Below are positions 48,001 through 61,100 of a stretch of 64,000 nt of DNA, one piece after another. Made by a program: the position numbers and the translations under genes. This stretch comes from Phalacrocorax aristotelis (taxonomy: Eukaryota > Chordata > Aves > Suliformes > Phalacrocoracidae). Within the stretch, counting starts at the first letter, position 1. The number at the start of each line of letters is the position of its first letter. Under the pieces are notes generated by a model. The model ran no database searches and was not told the DNA's origin. It worked only from the letters and a program-made list of their open reading frames with translations. The stretch spans positions 126,232,125 through 126,296,124 of the forward strand of contig NC_134276.1 of NCBI RefSeq assembly GCF_949628215.1, in the 5' to 3' direction.

Positions 48001-51000
48001 AGCAACTCATCTAAATGCACACTTCAGTCTCAGAGTCAACAACATTTTAAGGTCACCTTTTATCCACACCATAATCTCTGATATGTTTCACCCAAAAATG
48101 TACCAGAGGGGAGGGGAGTATTGTTAACCAGTTCTGGCCTACAGTTTATTGTGAAGGAATTTATAAAATATACATGCAAGAAAAGTTCTCCTGAAGTCTT
48201 GCCAAGTTGTTTGGAGAAAAGCTTCTGTAAGTTAAAAAGTTCCTGCACTCAGAGTGCTCTGTCAGTATGTGAGAGCTCTCAGATGGTCCAAATACCTCAG
48301 AAATTCTCCAGAAGGAGGGAATGAAACAGATTTGCCTTTTGCTGAGCATGGAAAGAACAAAGGTACATAAATGTGAGAAAAGGCAGCAACTGATTACTTT
48401 GGGTTTTTTGAATTTGGCTGTTGTAATTAATTTGGGTAAGTCGACTCTATTAACTAGTACGTATGTTGAAATACAACAGGAGCAGGGAGAACAAAAAAAG
48501 CCAAATTATTTCTGAAATTAAGCATGATTAGTTTAGAAAAAAGCCTATAGATTGCAGTTATCTGTAAGAACAGAAGAATGGATAAAACCTTAAAGGTCTG
48601 TGTCATCTAGTTCCCCCTCTGACTGATCCTTTAATAATCTGGGGGCTCTGAACAGGAGACTTACAAATATTACGCAGCCGTGAAGGGTTAACTTAGAAGC
48701 TCTGGCATTGATTACTTTATTCAGATAGTATGCCTTCATTTCTGTTACTTCCTGTTCTCCTAGGGTTTGTTTGTTCTCCAGACTTTCAAGATGTCACATA
48801 TTGAGTAACCATGAACCCAAATTCAAGACCATAGCCCTGTCCCGCAAGCACAGAGCATGTGTTTCCCAGGCATCAAAGACAACGGAACAAAGTAATTTCA
48901 CTGGAGGAAAGAATACAGTGTTTTCCCATACCAGGACCTCAAATAGTAAATTACTATTTTTAAAAAAGTGTTAAAAATACAACAGAATTGACTCAACTTT
49001 CTGATCCCTTCTTCTTAATTCCTTTAAAATTTCTTCCCCTCTTCAAAAAATAAATATGCATAAATTCTGCTAGGAAATTCTTTGAGTGCCACAGCTTTTT
49101 TTGAGCCATTCTGGAGTCATTCTGGCTTTCTGAGAGCAAGAAAACTCTCAGGGCTACATTGTAATTTTGTATTTTAGAGAATTGAAGGGAGGGTCAGCAG
49201 TCATCTTCATAAATATATCTCTATAATCTGATCAATTGCCCTTGACTTGTAAGAAAAGGTCCCTTGCTAAAAGAACGCAACAGCTCTTTGTGGCATGGAC
49301 GGTGCCTATCTTCTGCTTCTAGTTTATTATACACAATCTGGAAATCCAAGGTATTTTTGGTATTCTAGTTCAACACAAATTCATCTTAGTTTTCATTTTT
49401 CGGAAACTTCACTGCTTTTTACCTGTAGTTCATGCCTTGATGTCCACACATTCCACTATGTATCTCCTCCAGCGCTGCCTTCATCGCCTCTAGTTCTATA
49501 TGTGCTAGATCTTGCGTTCAACAAGGCTGGTAACCCAAGTATGCCCTGAAAGCTGTGCATGGCGCGGGGGAAGAGGCAGCACTGCAGTTTACTGGAACAC
49601 AGCTGATAGAGAAGCTATTGTAAAATCCAAGCTATCAAGACCTGCAGAAGCCTTCGGATGAACAGCAGGCATCTCTCCAAAGTATAGGAGTCATTAGGAG
49701 GCAGGTTGCTATTAGAAAGCCTCTGGCAGAGAACTTCCCTTATCCTCCACACACAGTAGCAGGCTCTGCATTTGACACAATGCAGGCTGAAGCACACAGC
49801 TATTGGAAATGAGGCATTTATGGCTGAATTTGTGAAATCACTTGCCACAGGATATCAGATTAACTCTTGGTCTAAGATGGACCATGTTGTACAGCACTAT
49901 ACATTCCCATTACGTACATAACATTTAAAAAATATTTTGCAGTCAGCTACATGGGAAAAAAATGGAAAAGTCACTTAAGCCTGCTACAAATGGAGACACT
50001 GGTGGACAAATTTTCATGGGAAGTGCTAAAAGAGAGTACGGTAGCAGGCATTGCAAAGAAAAGCAAGCAGTGGAACAAGTAGGCTTAGAAGAATCATATC
50101 CCCTACTTCTATTAAATGTAGAAGCACATAGGTCGATTTGGATTAGTTGGTGCTTTTAGAAGTATCTAGGTCACAGTGGGCTTAACGTAGTATTGCTCCC
50201 ATTAGGAATGGTGTTACAGATGTGCCCAGGAACCTTGAGAATGATCCCATGGCCTGTTTTGGAGAGTGCTGTACAGTCAAGAGGATGGAGTCCCTACCTG
50301 GAAGAGATTATCATAATTAAAGAATGATGCAAGTACTGGGTGTAACAAGTAAATGGAGAATGGGGCAGAGCAATGATAGGAAAGTGTAGGTGGATAAACT
50401 GCTTATGATGTACAGCTAGCGTGAATAAACATAACAAAACAAAGTATAGGAGTGAGAGTAAGAAGAGGAATATTCAATGCTTATTAAGTGGAATGGCTGA
50501 CTCACAAAATGGCAGTTGGTCACCCCAGGACAGGGCCGCATTTCATTTCTATGGTACTAAATAGTACCATATTTAGTATGGTACTAAATAGTTAGTAAAC
50601 AATCTTCCCTAGCATGGGAACAGCTATTACCTTCCTCCTTTGGGTACATGTCCCAAAGATCTTTCCTGTCATGAAAGATACCTCCTGAGCATGAGTCCTT
50701 GTGAGGTTACAAGCCCTCTTTTTGCCCCTTAGCAGAGTCATAAAATCCTGATCAACTCACTGTGTTCATGGCCATTTCAGGGGGTGCTGGAGGGTGCTCA
50801 AAAGGCTGAATATTTGTCTGGAGCCCTTACCAGATTCCCACTTGACCCTTTTCCTGTCGACTTCTCCTGGCCATACTTTTGCCACGCATGCTTATCGATG
50901 TCTCTAATACGTAAAGAGCCCCAAAGCCCAGATTCACATTTGCATCTTTTTTGATGCACAGCTCAGGAGATGTCTGAGAGAGTGAACACAGAAACATGAT

Positions 51001-52143
51001 CTGCATTGACTTTAAATCATGGGTAATATACAGCTTTATGTCTCCATTATGCTTTGCTATGCCAGTGGTGTGGAGGGGAACCACCCAGTTTGCAAACTCC
51101 TGGAAAACTTGGTGAAGGTGAGCTGGCTCAGCTTCAGTCCATCTACCTCTGCAGTACAGGCATTATGGTCAGAACTGCCAGCGGACAAACCGGCAAAAAC
51201 GGAGGTTACATCTACTCTACATGCAAGCGGTGTGCCTACCGATTCATATAAGCCTGCCTGAATCCACTTTAGGCTTTACAGGGCACTCCGTACCAACCTG
51301 TCTGAATACTGGGCTAATGCGTCAGGGTCTGATGAAACTACCGTGGTGTGGCTGTCAGTAGCTACTTTAGAGCTGCTCATCTGTCTTCACACGTACTTCC
51401 ACCTCACTTCCAGACACGACCAGTTTCACAGCTTCTGCTCGAAGGGGTACAGCCACCACCTCTGGAAAGCAAAAGGCAATGCCTAGTAGCAGCTAATGAG
51501 AAACGCATGGGACTTTGTGCACAGCCATCCCTACGCTATTGTCATCTGCAGATGGTCAGCTCTGGGCACGCCGCGGCCTCCTAGAAGCTGGAATGAACAT
51601 TAGAGGGCAGCAACTCCATTATAATGCTGTTTGAGGCTAAAAGCAGTTAACTTTGGACCTTTGGATCAAAAGGCCAGTGTGAAGGCACTCACCTAGATTT
51701 GTGAGTGAAGAAATTATTGGTCAGATGTGAACACTCTGAACTCTGGCACCACATTTCTCCCTCAGTCTGAAAGAGCTTGTTTGCTAACCTTCATGCTGTG
51801 ATACGCATCTTTATTCTTTAGTTTGAGAGAACTGCAGGAACTCCTGCTCCCCTTGTGTATTTTACAAATAACTTCAGCATAGAGAGGATTTAATTTCATA
51901 GTGTATATAAAGGTGGTACAAGACTGACCGTTTTAACTACAAGTTTCCAAAAGCCTTAGCAGATTCAGACTAAGCTGGTTGCTTCATGAAATTGATAAAA
52001 GCTCTTGGTTTCCCAATCATCTACAGGGTCACTAAATATAGCTTACCTTCCGTTTGGCAGATCCGGTACAGATGTGTTTTCACATCTTTGCTGTAAACAC
52101 GGACCAGGAATTTGACCCCCCATTTGCATTTGGAAACACTTTG
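45031..52143. other. Intergenic region between SLC19A2 and F5
   Basis: No gene is recognised. Open frames up to about 143 codons (45 kb) and 132 codons (46.5 kb) overlap one another on both strands and look like chance. The only structured sequence I noted is the inverted/direct repeat cluster at 50551-50592. No CR1, LTR or tRNA is evident in this stretch. Confidence 0.6.
50551..50592. repeat. Overlapping direct and inverted repeats (hairpin cluster)
   Basis: ATGGTACTAAATAGT occurs at 50551-50565 and again at 50578-50592. The first copy pairs with the following TAGTACCAT (9-bp stem, 2-base loop, 50551-50570). The same TAGTACCATA can instead pair with TATGGTACTA downstream (10-bp stem, 5-base loop, 50562-50586). 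The two hairpins are mutually exclusive. The likely origin is a small local duplication by template switching. No function is implied. Confidence 0.85.
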
Positions 52144-53240
52144 TGTACTTGGTCTGGCTGGGATGGAGTTTGTTTTCTTCATAGCAGCCTGTATAGTGCT
52201 GTGCTTTGGATTGCTGACTGAAAAAATCTTGATAACGCACCGATGTTTTAGCTATTGCTGAACAGTGTTTGCACAGCGCCAAGGCCTTTTCTTTTTCCCA
52301 CCTTGCCCAGCCAGCGAGCAGGCTAATTGTGCATAGGAGTTTGAGAGGGGACACAGCTGAGAGAGCTGACCAAAGGGATATCCCATACCATACAACATTG
52401 GGCTCAGCAGCAAAAGCTGGGAGAACAGGGGAAGAGGAAGGGGGGATGTTCAGAATTATGGTGCTTGTCTTTCCAAGTGACCCTTGTATGTGCCAAGGCC
52501 CTGCTTGCCAGGAATTGGCTGAACCCCTGTGGGCTGATGAGAAGTGGTGAATAAATTCCTTACCTTGCTTTGCTTGCACATGCAGCTTTGCTTCACTTAT
52601 TAAACTGCCTTTATATCAACCCAAGTTTTTCTTGGTTTTGACCTTCCAGTTCTCTCCCTCAGCCACCTAGGGGGGAGCGAGCAAGCGACTGACTGAATGG
52701 GGGCTGAGCTGCCAGCTAGGGTCAACACACCACAGTCCTTTTTGGTGCTCAATGTGGGGCAAAAGGACTTAGATATAACAACACCTGATCAAAGCGTGAT
52801 AGGTGGAATTTACAGCTGTTAATTGGCAGGGTCCTCTGCTTGCTTGCCTTACGGTATGTTAGAGTCTGCTGCTTGTTAGTGGCTGTTTTGGACTTCCAGT
52901 ATTTGTTGTAGCACTTATCATCTTACTCTGCTATGCCAGGGAACATTTTGTTAACAGCACTGGCCACGTGCCTAGGCTGGCATAGGGCCCAGGCACTGCT
53001 GCGGTTCTTGTACTGGGTATACTGGAACACCAGTATTAGAGAATCCATTTTCATCATAGCAGCCCCTAGGATGCTGTGTTTTGGATTTGTGACTGAAGTG
53101 GTGTTGACAATACATCAATATTTTAGCTTTACTGAAGAGTGTTTGCACAGCATCAGGCCTTTTCTTTTTCCCACTCTGCCCCAGCCATGAGAGGTTGGGG
53201 AGGGGACACAACCAGGACCACTGCCCAAAGTCCTATCCAT
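52144..53240 (+). mobile_element. Collapsed ERVL-type endogenous retrovirus (fossil)
   Basis: A near-full LTR (about 52144-52734, ending CAACACACCACA) is related to the solo LTR at 22231-22826. It is followed by a short leader whose start, TTTGGTGCTCAATGTGGGGC (52742-52761), sits where a tRNA primer-binding site belongs. About 290 bp of leader-like sequence follows, then a partial second LTR (about 53025-53240) that corresponds to the first 200 bases or so of the upstream one. No gag, pol or env coding region remains. The two LTR pieces differ from each other considerably, so the element is old. It is heavily broken and incomplete. Confidence 0.8.
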
Positions 53241-55158
53241 TAGCAAGTAGAGGCAGAATCTCCAACTTGTAAAATCAATGCATATGCATTGAGTCATGCT
53301 CCTGCAATCAATATCTCAGTTGTCTAACTTCAGTTTATTATCTTTTTGTATATATTTATATGATTCTATGTAATTACTTATGTAGAAGCTTTAAGATCAT
53401 GGCCTCCTTAAACAAATTGTTTAGCACTTATTGCACAAAATTGTGATTCTGCTGCAGTTAGCGAGCATTTATTATCTGTTTTCTAGGGTAAAACCTGACT
53501 CCGAAGTTTACTTTTTTTCTTCTTTTTAGTCAATATGGCTTGTATTGCAATTTCATGGCTGTGTCAAACAAAAATAAAGCACCATTACAAAATATTAAGA
53601 AAATTATGTTCAAGATGAAGCAATTATTCATCCAGTTTCACCATTTGAAACTTAGCACTGAAAATTCCCCATCAAGCTGAAAATTTTATTTTAATGATGC
53701 AAAATTTCACTAATTATTGCCAAAGAGGTACTACTGTCAAGGCAAATATACAAAATAAAATGTTGATGTTTTTCATGCTATAATATTATCTTTATTTTCC
53801 AGTAAAAATGACAAGTTTGTGACATAGTAAAAAAAACCCACAAAAGAAAATATCTGTTCAGTATTTGTACTTTTTTTCATTCCAGTTCTATACCTTCATT
53901 TTAAAATGCATGGTCTGTAAGAGACAAGAATTGAAAATCTACTGAAATAACTTGGATAACACCATACAAGGTTCAAAGACAAACTGCTTTGAAAAATCCA
54001 GGCTGCTGAAGGGTACCTAGTATGATATGTGGATGTTCTGCAATGAAACAATTTACAGGACAGAAACCAAAGACACTACAGAAAGCTTAGTTAAAAGACT
54101 GCTGGAATAATGAGTTCATGGACTATGTATATATTTTCACTAGATGTATTCATCCTGGGGAAAAAATCCATTATGATCTATGCACAAGAGTAGTTCCATT
54201 AATGAAAACACTCTTGGGGCTAAATGGTAGAGAAGATGCAGATGTTTCTGTTACCCAGTTTCCTCTAACCCTCCTCTGCCACCAGCAGGTGGTATTCTCA
54301 CTGAACAGCTATGGTTCTTAATGCCTTCCTATTCGAGGGAGCTTCCCTTCCCCATGGTCTAAAAGTTTGTATGGGACTGAATGCCAGGAGTTCTGGATTC
54401 TCTCTTTGGTTCTACTGTTGCTATTCCATGATCTACCATAATCCGGGTTAAATTACTTCCCTCCTCATTTCTGGGAAAGAAAGGTACTGCTGACCCTCCC
54501 TCCCCTTGCCAGAGTACTGAAGATGAATTGTTATGCGGAATCCACAGCATTCCAGGTGAGCTGGGTGTGTAAGAACCAAATCGATAATGTGAACCCATAT
54601 TCTCCAGGCAGAGGTTGCATACATCTCAATGCTGGGATGCATTCTACCTTTGTCACAGTGTAGACTAAAGACATGTGGAGGTGAGGCCATCCCTACAATC
54701 ACTTCTTACCAAGGCATTGCTGGAATGCAGCACCACAGCTTCATATCTGCATTGGTTTTCCCCCTCAGCCCTGTGTATGGAGAACATCCACCTGTACCTC
54801 TCTATTCGTCCTCTGTGCTGCAGAAGCATTACCAAGTGGAGATAATCAGTGCTCAGCATTAAGGCCAGAGTCTCCAGCCCCAGGGATTTAGAACTTAAAA
54901 TTAAGTAAGACAGAGTACTGATTAGAATGAAGAAGCGATATACAAATCAGAAGGGACTGCTATTTCTTCCCAGAGAAAAGAAGCTCTTTTCTAAAGTGTA
55001 TATTTGTAGGAACGAAACATCTGGCAGAGAAATCTCTCTCAATTCTTGATGGCAAAACATTAAGGTCCTTTGAGGAAGCACACATCCAAACTGCTAAGTA
55101 TGACTGTTTCAAGGGTTCTTAAAAATTTTTTTTGTTCTGTATGATGATTGCTGAAAGG
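53241..55158. other. F5 downstream flank / possible 3' UTR
   Basis: The sequence between the retroviral fossil and the F5 stop is non-coding. A minus-strand AATAAA occurs near 53796-53791 and could end a F5 3' UTR of about 1.36 kb, but I cannot tell whether it is used. A MIR-like fragment lies within (54375-54545). No other gene is seen. Confidence 0.45.
54375..54545 (+). repeat. MIR-like SINE, longest copy in the window
   Basis: The order GAATGCCAGGAGTTCTGGAT, TCTTTGGTTCTACTGTTGC, GGGTTAAATTACTTCCCTCC and CTCATTTCTGGGAAAGAAAG follows the MIR consensus (CAGGAGTCCTGGGTTCTA..CAGCTCTGCCACT..CTTGGGCAAGTCACTTCCC..CTCATCTGTAAAATG). It is old but collinear along most of its length. Confidence 0.6.
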
Positions 55159-58100
55159 TTAAGACCTCCCAGACTTGTCAGTCCTTTCCACAGCCAGACC
55201 CCCACCAAAATCACAGCCATAGAGTTCTACCCGAAGGGCAATACCATGATACCATGTTCTTGGAACAATGCGGATAAACCTGGACAGGATGGGTGGATTA
55301 AAGAAATGCTTGACGTGCCCATTGTTGTTTTCATTACCCAAGAAAACCTGCAAATACACAAACACACAATTAGTTAAAAGGCAGCCTTCAGAAAAACCTG
55401 CTTTTTCTTCTTAAAATTGTTCTAAGATGTTGCATTAGCCATCCACGGTAGATGGACTGGCTTATTTCTGATTTTATATGTGATCACATCCAGTCTCTTC
55501 CTAAAACGCTGGGTCAAAGCTAGTCCAGGCCAGCAACATCTGAGTCTGAATGAATTAAATAGCCTCTGTCTCCATCCACACCATGAAATTTGCCATGCCA
55601 ATTTGGATGGACTGAAGGAAAAGAAACTTCTGTTATTTTCCTCTGCTAGTAGCCCTTGCGGATTAGGTTGGTGTAAGGTGATATAGGCAACAATATAAAG
55701 TACTGTGTCCACTCTGTGGGTATTTGGAGCTCTCCAACTCTGTTACAGCAAAACTGCTCACTAACATTAATTTCACTATAAAATCAAGGCAGAAAAAAAA
55801 AGCTGAAAAGAGGCCTTGGGAAATCCATTGTTCATTCAAATTACATGTCCTCCTTTACAAATAGTGTCAGCTCCTTTTACCACAGTGTTGACTGTGTTCT
55901 CTACAGATCTTGAGTTCCTTCCTTTTATTACTGTTAATTAGTATGATCCAAATCAGATGGATATTATGACATTATCTGTAGTAGTAACGCCAGCTCTCTA
56001 GCATTTTAAAATCCTGTGAGAATATCTCTTTGGCTGGGTATTTTGCCTTTTGGCCTTGAGTGTGCTCAGCATCTAAAACCAAGCCATGATAAAATTGTCT
56101 GAGCTGAGGATGATACCTTTGCCATTGAGCTTGAACCATCTGTATAGGAATTCCACTCCGAGCCTTGGTCGCTATATAGGATAACATAGGTTTTCACAAA
56201 GTTTTCAGACGACATGGACTTGACCCCCTGGGTGGCAATAGCTGTTATCTTCTTAATTGTGAGGAGATCAATTTGTAGCCATTGTTGGTTGTTGTTCAAC
56301 TACAATTGATAAAAAGGGTGGTCTATTAGCAAACATGCCTATGTCCTTATTTACTTAGGTAAAAAATCCTCTTCAAAGATAGTTAAAACTACATCAAAAT
56401 GCACCAAAACTGTATCAAAGAAGTGCAGAAGAGTAAAGCTGAGGCAAAAGTCACAAGCATTCTTGGTGATCCCTGCAATTAACACCTTCACTGCAGATGG
56501 TGTATTTGGTGTCTTAAGATTTCCATATTAATTTCCAATACATAGTGAAAAATAACACAAATTTATGTCCAACTATTAAAATTAATGCCAAAGGCTTATA
56601 TAAAACAGTTGCTTCCAGCAAATCTCAAGGTGCTTTGTAAAGAAATGTAGCTCCATTTTGAAGACACAGAAGCTCACATGCCTGATGAAGGTCATCAAGC
56701 CCCATCATCCACTAAGCAGTACTGCCTACAAACAATCCCAGAAAGGATTTCCTTAACCACTTGGAGCCAAATATTCAACTGGTATTCACCTCCTGAAATT
56801 AAAAGGGCTATTTCTGCAGGGAAGTGCTGCAGGCTCTGGCCCAGATGACACCATCCATCTCTCAAAGTATGATTTCACTGATGTTGCCAGGAGTTCAACA
56901 AGTTTTCTACTTGAAGAGTTCAATGGGCTTCTTCCCAAAGGATGGCTAAAATGCTGTGAAGTAACCCTATTATGCCTGGCACTGGACACAGCATGCAGGA
57001 AGCGCATGAGCACACAGGCAGCACAAATTTATTAATGGTAGCTGTCTGGCTGTCATCCCTATTTTTCACTTGTTACCTTGGCTCGCCAGGCATTCACCTT
57101 TCCTTTCTGATTGAGACGAGCAAGTGAAGGGTCCCATGTGTTAAGCCAGGATGTCTTAACAGATGAGGCTTTTATCTGGGTATTCTTGATCTCTCCATTT
57201 TCCATTCCAAGTGGCAAAGAGCAACCTATTAAGAGAAGCACCACGTTACTTCCATTTCATCCAAGTAGCCATAGCCTAAGCAACAATGTTGGAATTGAGA
57301 ACACTCACAATTTTAGCTCCATTCAATAATTAGGTAAAAAAATTGCCAGAAATGAAGCACCAGCACACAAACCATTCTTACCATCTACTTCACAGCCCAG
57401 GAACTCCATGCGAAGAGTAGGCCTGTTGTAGGCCTCTGTTGGGTAGACTCTGACATACCTAGCAATAATAGGGGGATCAATGATATTCTCTTTTACCCCA
57501 TAGGCATCGGAATTACCTTCAAAAATCTATTAAAAAAAAAAAACAAACAGAAAAATATCCACACAGAGTTAATTTAATGCAAACAACAAGCTTGGATGCT
57601 GAAAACCCGCTCTTGTACAAAAGTAGTCTTTTTTATATCATTATCCCCCATCCACTGTGATGGAGTGCCCTATGCTACAGGGCAACTTGGAAGTATTTCA
57701 TGGACCCATCATAGCATATTTGGAAGTGCCTGAAGGCCTCAGTTCAAATAAACAACCCATTTCTATGCATTATGTAAGTCTGTAAGAAGACATTAGTAAG
57801 GAGGCAAAAGGAGAGCTAAGGAAAAAGAGGGTTTTGTTTTAGGAGTTGTACCATAGAAACCTCAGGGTAAACTGAAGGGAGCTGTCATTGGTAGGGCTGG
57901 AGAGCTTGGGTGTAAAATGAACCTCTTGCAGGCTATGCCCACACTTATTACACAGGCCTTCTGCAGGCAATTCAGGCAGTTTAACATTCACCTGTGTGAC
58001 AACAGGAAAGGAGGGAGAGGAAGGAGGATCTAGTCCCAAATGAGGTAGGGCCAAATTTTTAGTTCTGCTTCCTGCTTGCTTCAAGAAGCTGATATGGGCT

Positions 58101-61100
58101 TAGGAATAAAAGTAGGGAGAGATGCTTGTGAGAAAGCCAGACTCTACACAGTGAAGGTCACAGGACCAATCTAAACCCCAGACTGAGAGGTTCCTCACCT
58201 TACAATTTGTCTTCTGGTCTAAATTTTATTATATTGGTAAATGCCCCTTGGGGCCTCAAGCTGTATTATTAAGTCTCTAAAGGTCATAATTTTTTCCACT
58301 ATGTCTTATGATAAAACTGTCACCTCATTGTATCATCCAATGATGCTACAGGTTGTCACAATCCCTATGGCACGTACAGACCTTTTGTGGTAGAGAGCTG
58401 TCTCCTCTGAAGGTGCTCCACTTCCGTTTGTCTTTGCTGTAAAGAATAAAGAACTTCTGGATGTACATGGACTTTAGAAACTGCTTGGCTCCCTGCGTCT
58501 GTATCCCAGTTAACAGAACTTGTCTTTGAAAGTCCACCTAGGAACAGCAAACAGTGTTCATAAAGCCAATAATGCACAGCAATATCCATTTCATTCTTTG
58601 GCATCTATGCAATAGCTCTGAGCCCCGCATTTTAAAACCCACAACACTAAGACTCTCAGGAGCAATACAAGCAGATACCAGAGGCCAAATTAATGCTGTC
58701 TCTCTCATTTCCTTTGTGTATTTACTTGTGTGTGCATTTAAGTTCAGAGGTCATTTTACAGTGTTCAGTAGAGCACCACAAAGACACTGCAAAAATATCT
58801 GTGTCTCCGTGCTAGGTAGAACTCTGCTATCCTCATTTTGTAGATAGGTAGGAGTAGTAGAGAAAAATTCAAGGATCACATTTTTATAACCTGCACCTAG
58901 TTTTGGATACCCAGGCTGAGAAAAGGCATGTGACATTCTGACATGCTGAAAAGTCACCATTCCTGCTGATACCAGACCCAAAAAGTTAACACGTAAGATC
59001 AAGTCAGCAGTGAATGCCTATCAGCAGCGAAACTCATTCTTTGGGATATGCCCTCCACATCTCTCCATGATTTACTGTAGTAATGTCTACTTCTTGCTAC
59101 CATGTCCCCTATCAAATTCTTTTTCTTACCAATATTATTTCCAGTTCCACATAAGATCCCTCAACCTTCTCCTCCTACTTCACCTCCACTAACTTGCTAG
59201 CCTGTCAAATGTTACCAAGCCAAAAATAACAGCCACTTGTTGAACTCACACTGCAGCACTAGTTTGAGTCTTTCTTTTCTCCCAACTGCCAATTTTCACG
59301 AGATTTGTAAGAAACCTACTATCTTCTCTAGATTTGGGTGCAAATTGGCTATCTGGTGCAAAACTGATTGGGATGGAAGAAGTGAGGAGACTGAATGATA
59401 CAGTGCTTGAAGCCAGAATTATAAGCTTAATTTCCCTGTGAAACCACACTGTGCTATGCCAAGTTAGACATAGAAGCATCAAAAACAAGCACACACAAAA
59501 CTATCTGAAGCAGTGTTTGAGAGTATTACACTTTAAATGATTACCCAAACATACAGAGAAAAATATATACTGTTAGGTAGAGACAGAGAAAAAAAGAAGT
59601 AACGGAAAGAATGACTCCATTTGCCTACAAAACAGTTACAGTTTGAATTATGAGGGTAACTGTCCAGTCACTGGGTCTCAATAACAGTAGAGACTCTTAC
59701 TCCAGGGGAGGTGGACATTTTATAGTACCACCAATCAGGCTTGCTGCACCTTTTTGGTTTTCCCCAGCAGTCTTCTCAGCAAGAACAAAAACAAGAACAG
59801 CTTGACCTTTTAAAACAGGTTGCAGGAAAATCACAACACAGGATTGTGTGGCCATATCCAAGCTCAATGACGGTCAAGCACATGTTGAACCAACCATACC
59901 TGGATCCAAGGGAGTTGCTCTTTCATTGTAGTGCTCCAAGCATTGTACGTTCCAGAATTGTTTAATCTGGCTAACTTAGGCTCCCAATAGTCTAGACAGA
60001 AAATATGAATAAAGCAAGACTTTAAAGAGGGTGTTGGGGGAAAAAAAAGGAGAAAAAAAAAAAAAAAAGAGTCTGTAACTAGCTACTGATGTTGAGTGCT
60101 TCAGGTGTTTTCCAATCTGTCTTGGGAAAAAACCCAACCAATAGACTCCAAAACCATAATCTAGGATAATTTGGACATGGTCAACAACTGAAAGTCAGTT
60201 GTTACCCTGCGAAGTTCTATATCTGGCAGAATGACTTCAAAAATAACAGCCTTTTATGTAACTGTCTGCTGATTTGGAACCAGGGTCTAGAGTTTGCTAA
60301 ACGAGCTTTGGCCACCAGCAGGATCAGACATAAAGTGTGCTCCGCGATCATGGCAGAGCGCTTCCCTCTGCATAAGGAGGTTTCCATGTTAACAACTGAT
60401 ATGAAATATATATGACAACACAGCTTTCATGCCTTCATAACACTCTGGTGGGAAATGAAGAAAGAAAATGAAATCCTCATAAAAATAAGTTTTCCAAATT
60501 AAGTGATTTACTTGTTATTTTGAGGGAAAGAATATGTGTTCCTGCATGTGTGTGTAACCTGTATACCTTGGTTTGCCACTGGCCATGTAAAATTCTATCA
60601 ATTTCTCTATCAAATGATCCCACTTTTATACCAGGAATAAACTTTGATAAATTAAAGACTCCGTCATCGCTCTGGATGCCAGGTTCCCAAATCTTTTGTA
60701 ACAGATACACTTTTTCCTTTCATATCTCATACCACATACAAATCTCAAAAGCTTCGTCAACACTTGCAGTTGATTTTCAAGCAGGGAACCCAAAGGACAA
60801 AAAGATGAAGCTGGGTTTGTTCCAGATCATCCAGTGCACCACAGAGGGAGGACTCCCTGACTCTCAGGCTTGTGATACTGACAGCAGACCTGTGACACTG
60901 TTAAAATACAGTGATAAGGGCTACCTAGTACAGCTCACAGTCTCTGCTTGCAGCACCGGAGAACGTTTTAACCTGACAGCTGATTCACTGCTGAACTGAT
61001 CTTGTAAGATGTATCATGAGATGCCAAAAGAATATGGAAATGCAATACTTTGCTGGGGATATTCAGAAGCATGCCTGGACCTTTTCAAGTATGAACTCAC

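Noticed and set aside
52043-52579. 178-codon minus-strand frame
   Set aside because: It lies antisense in an LTR of the ERVL-type fossil. It is not a host or viral gene.
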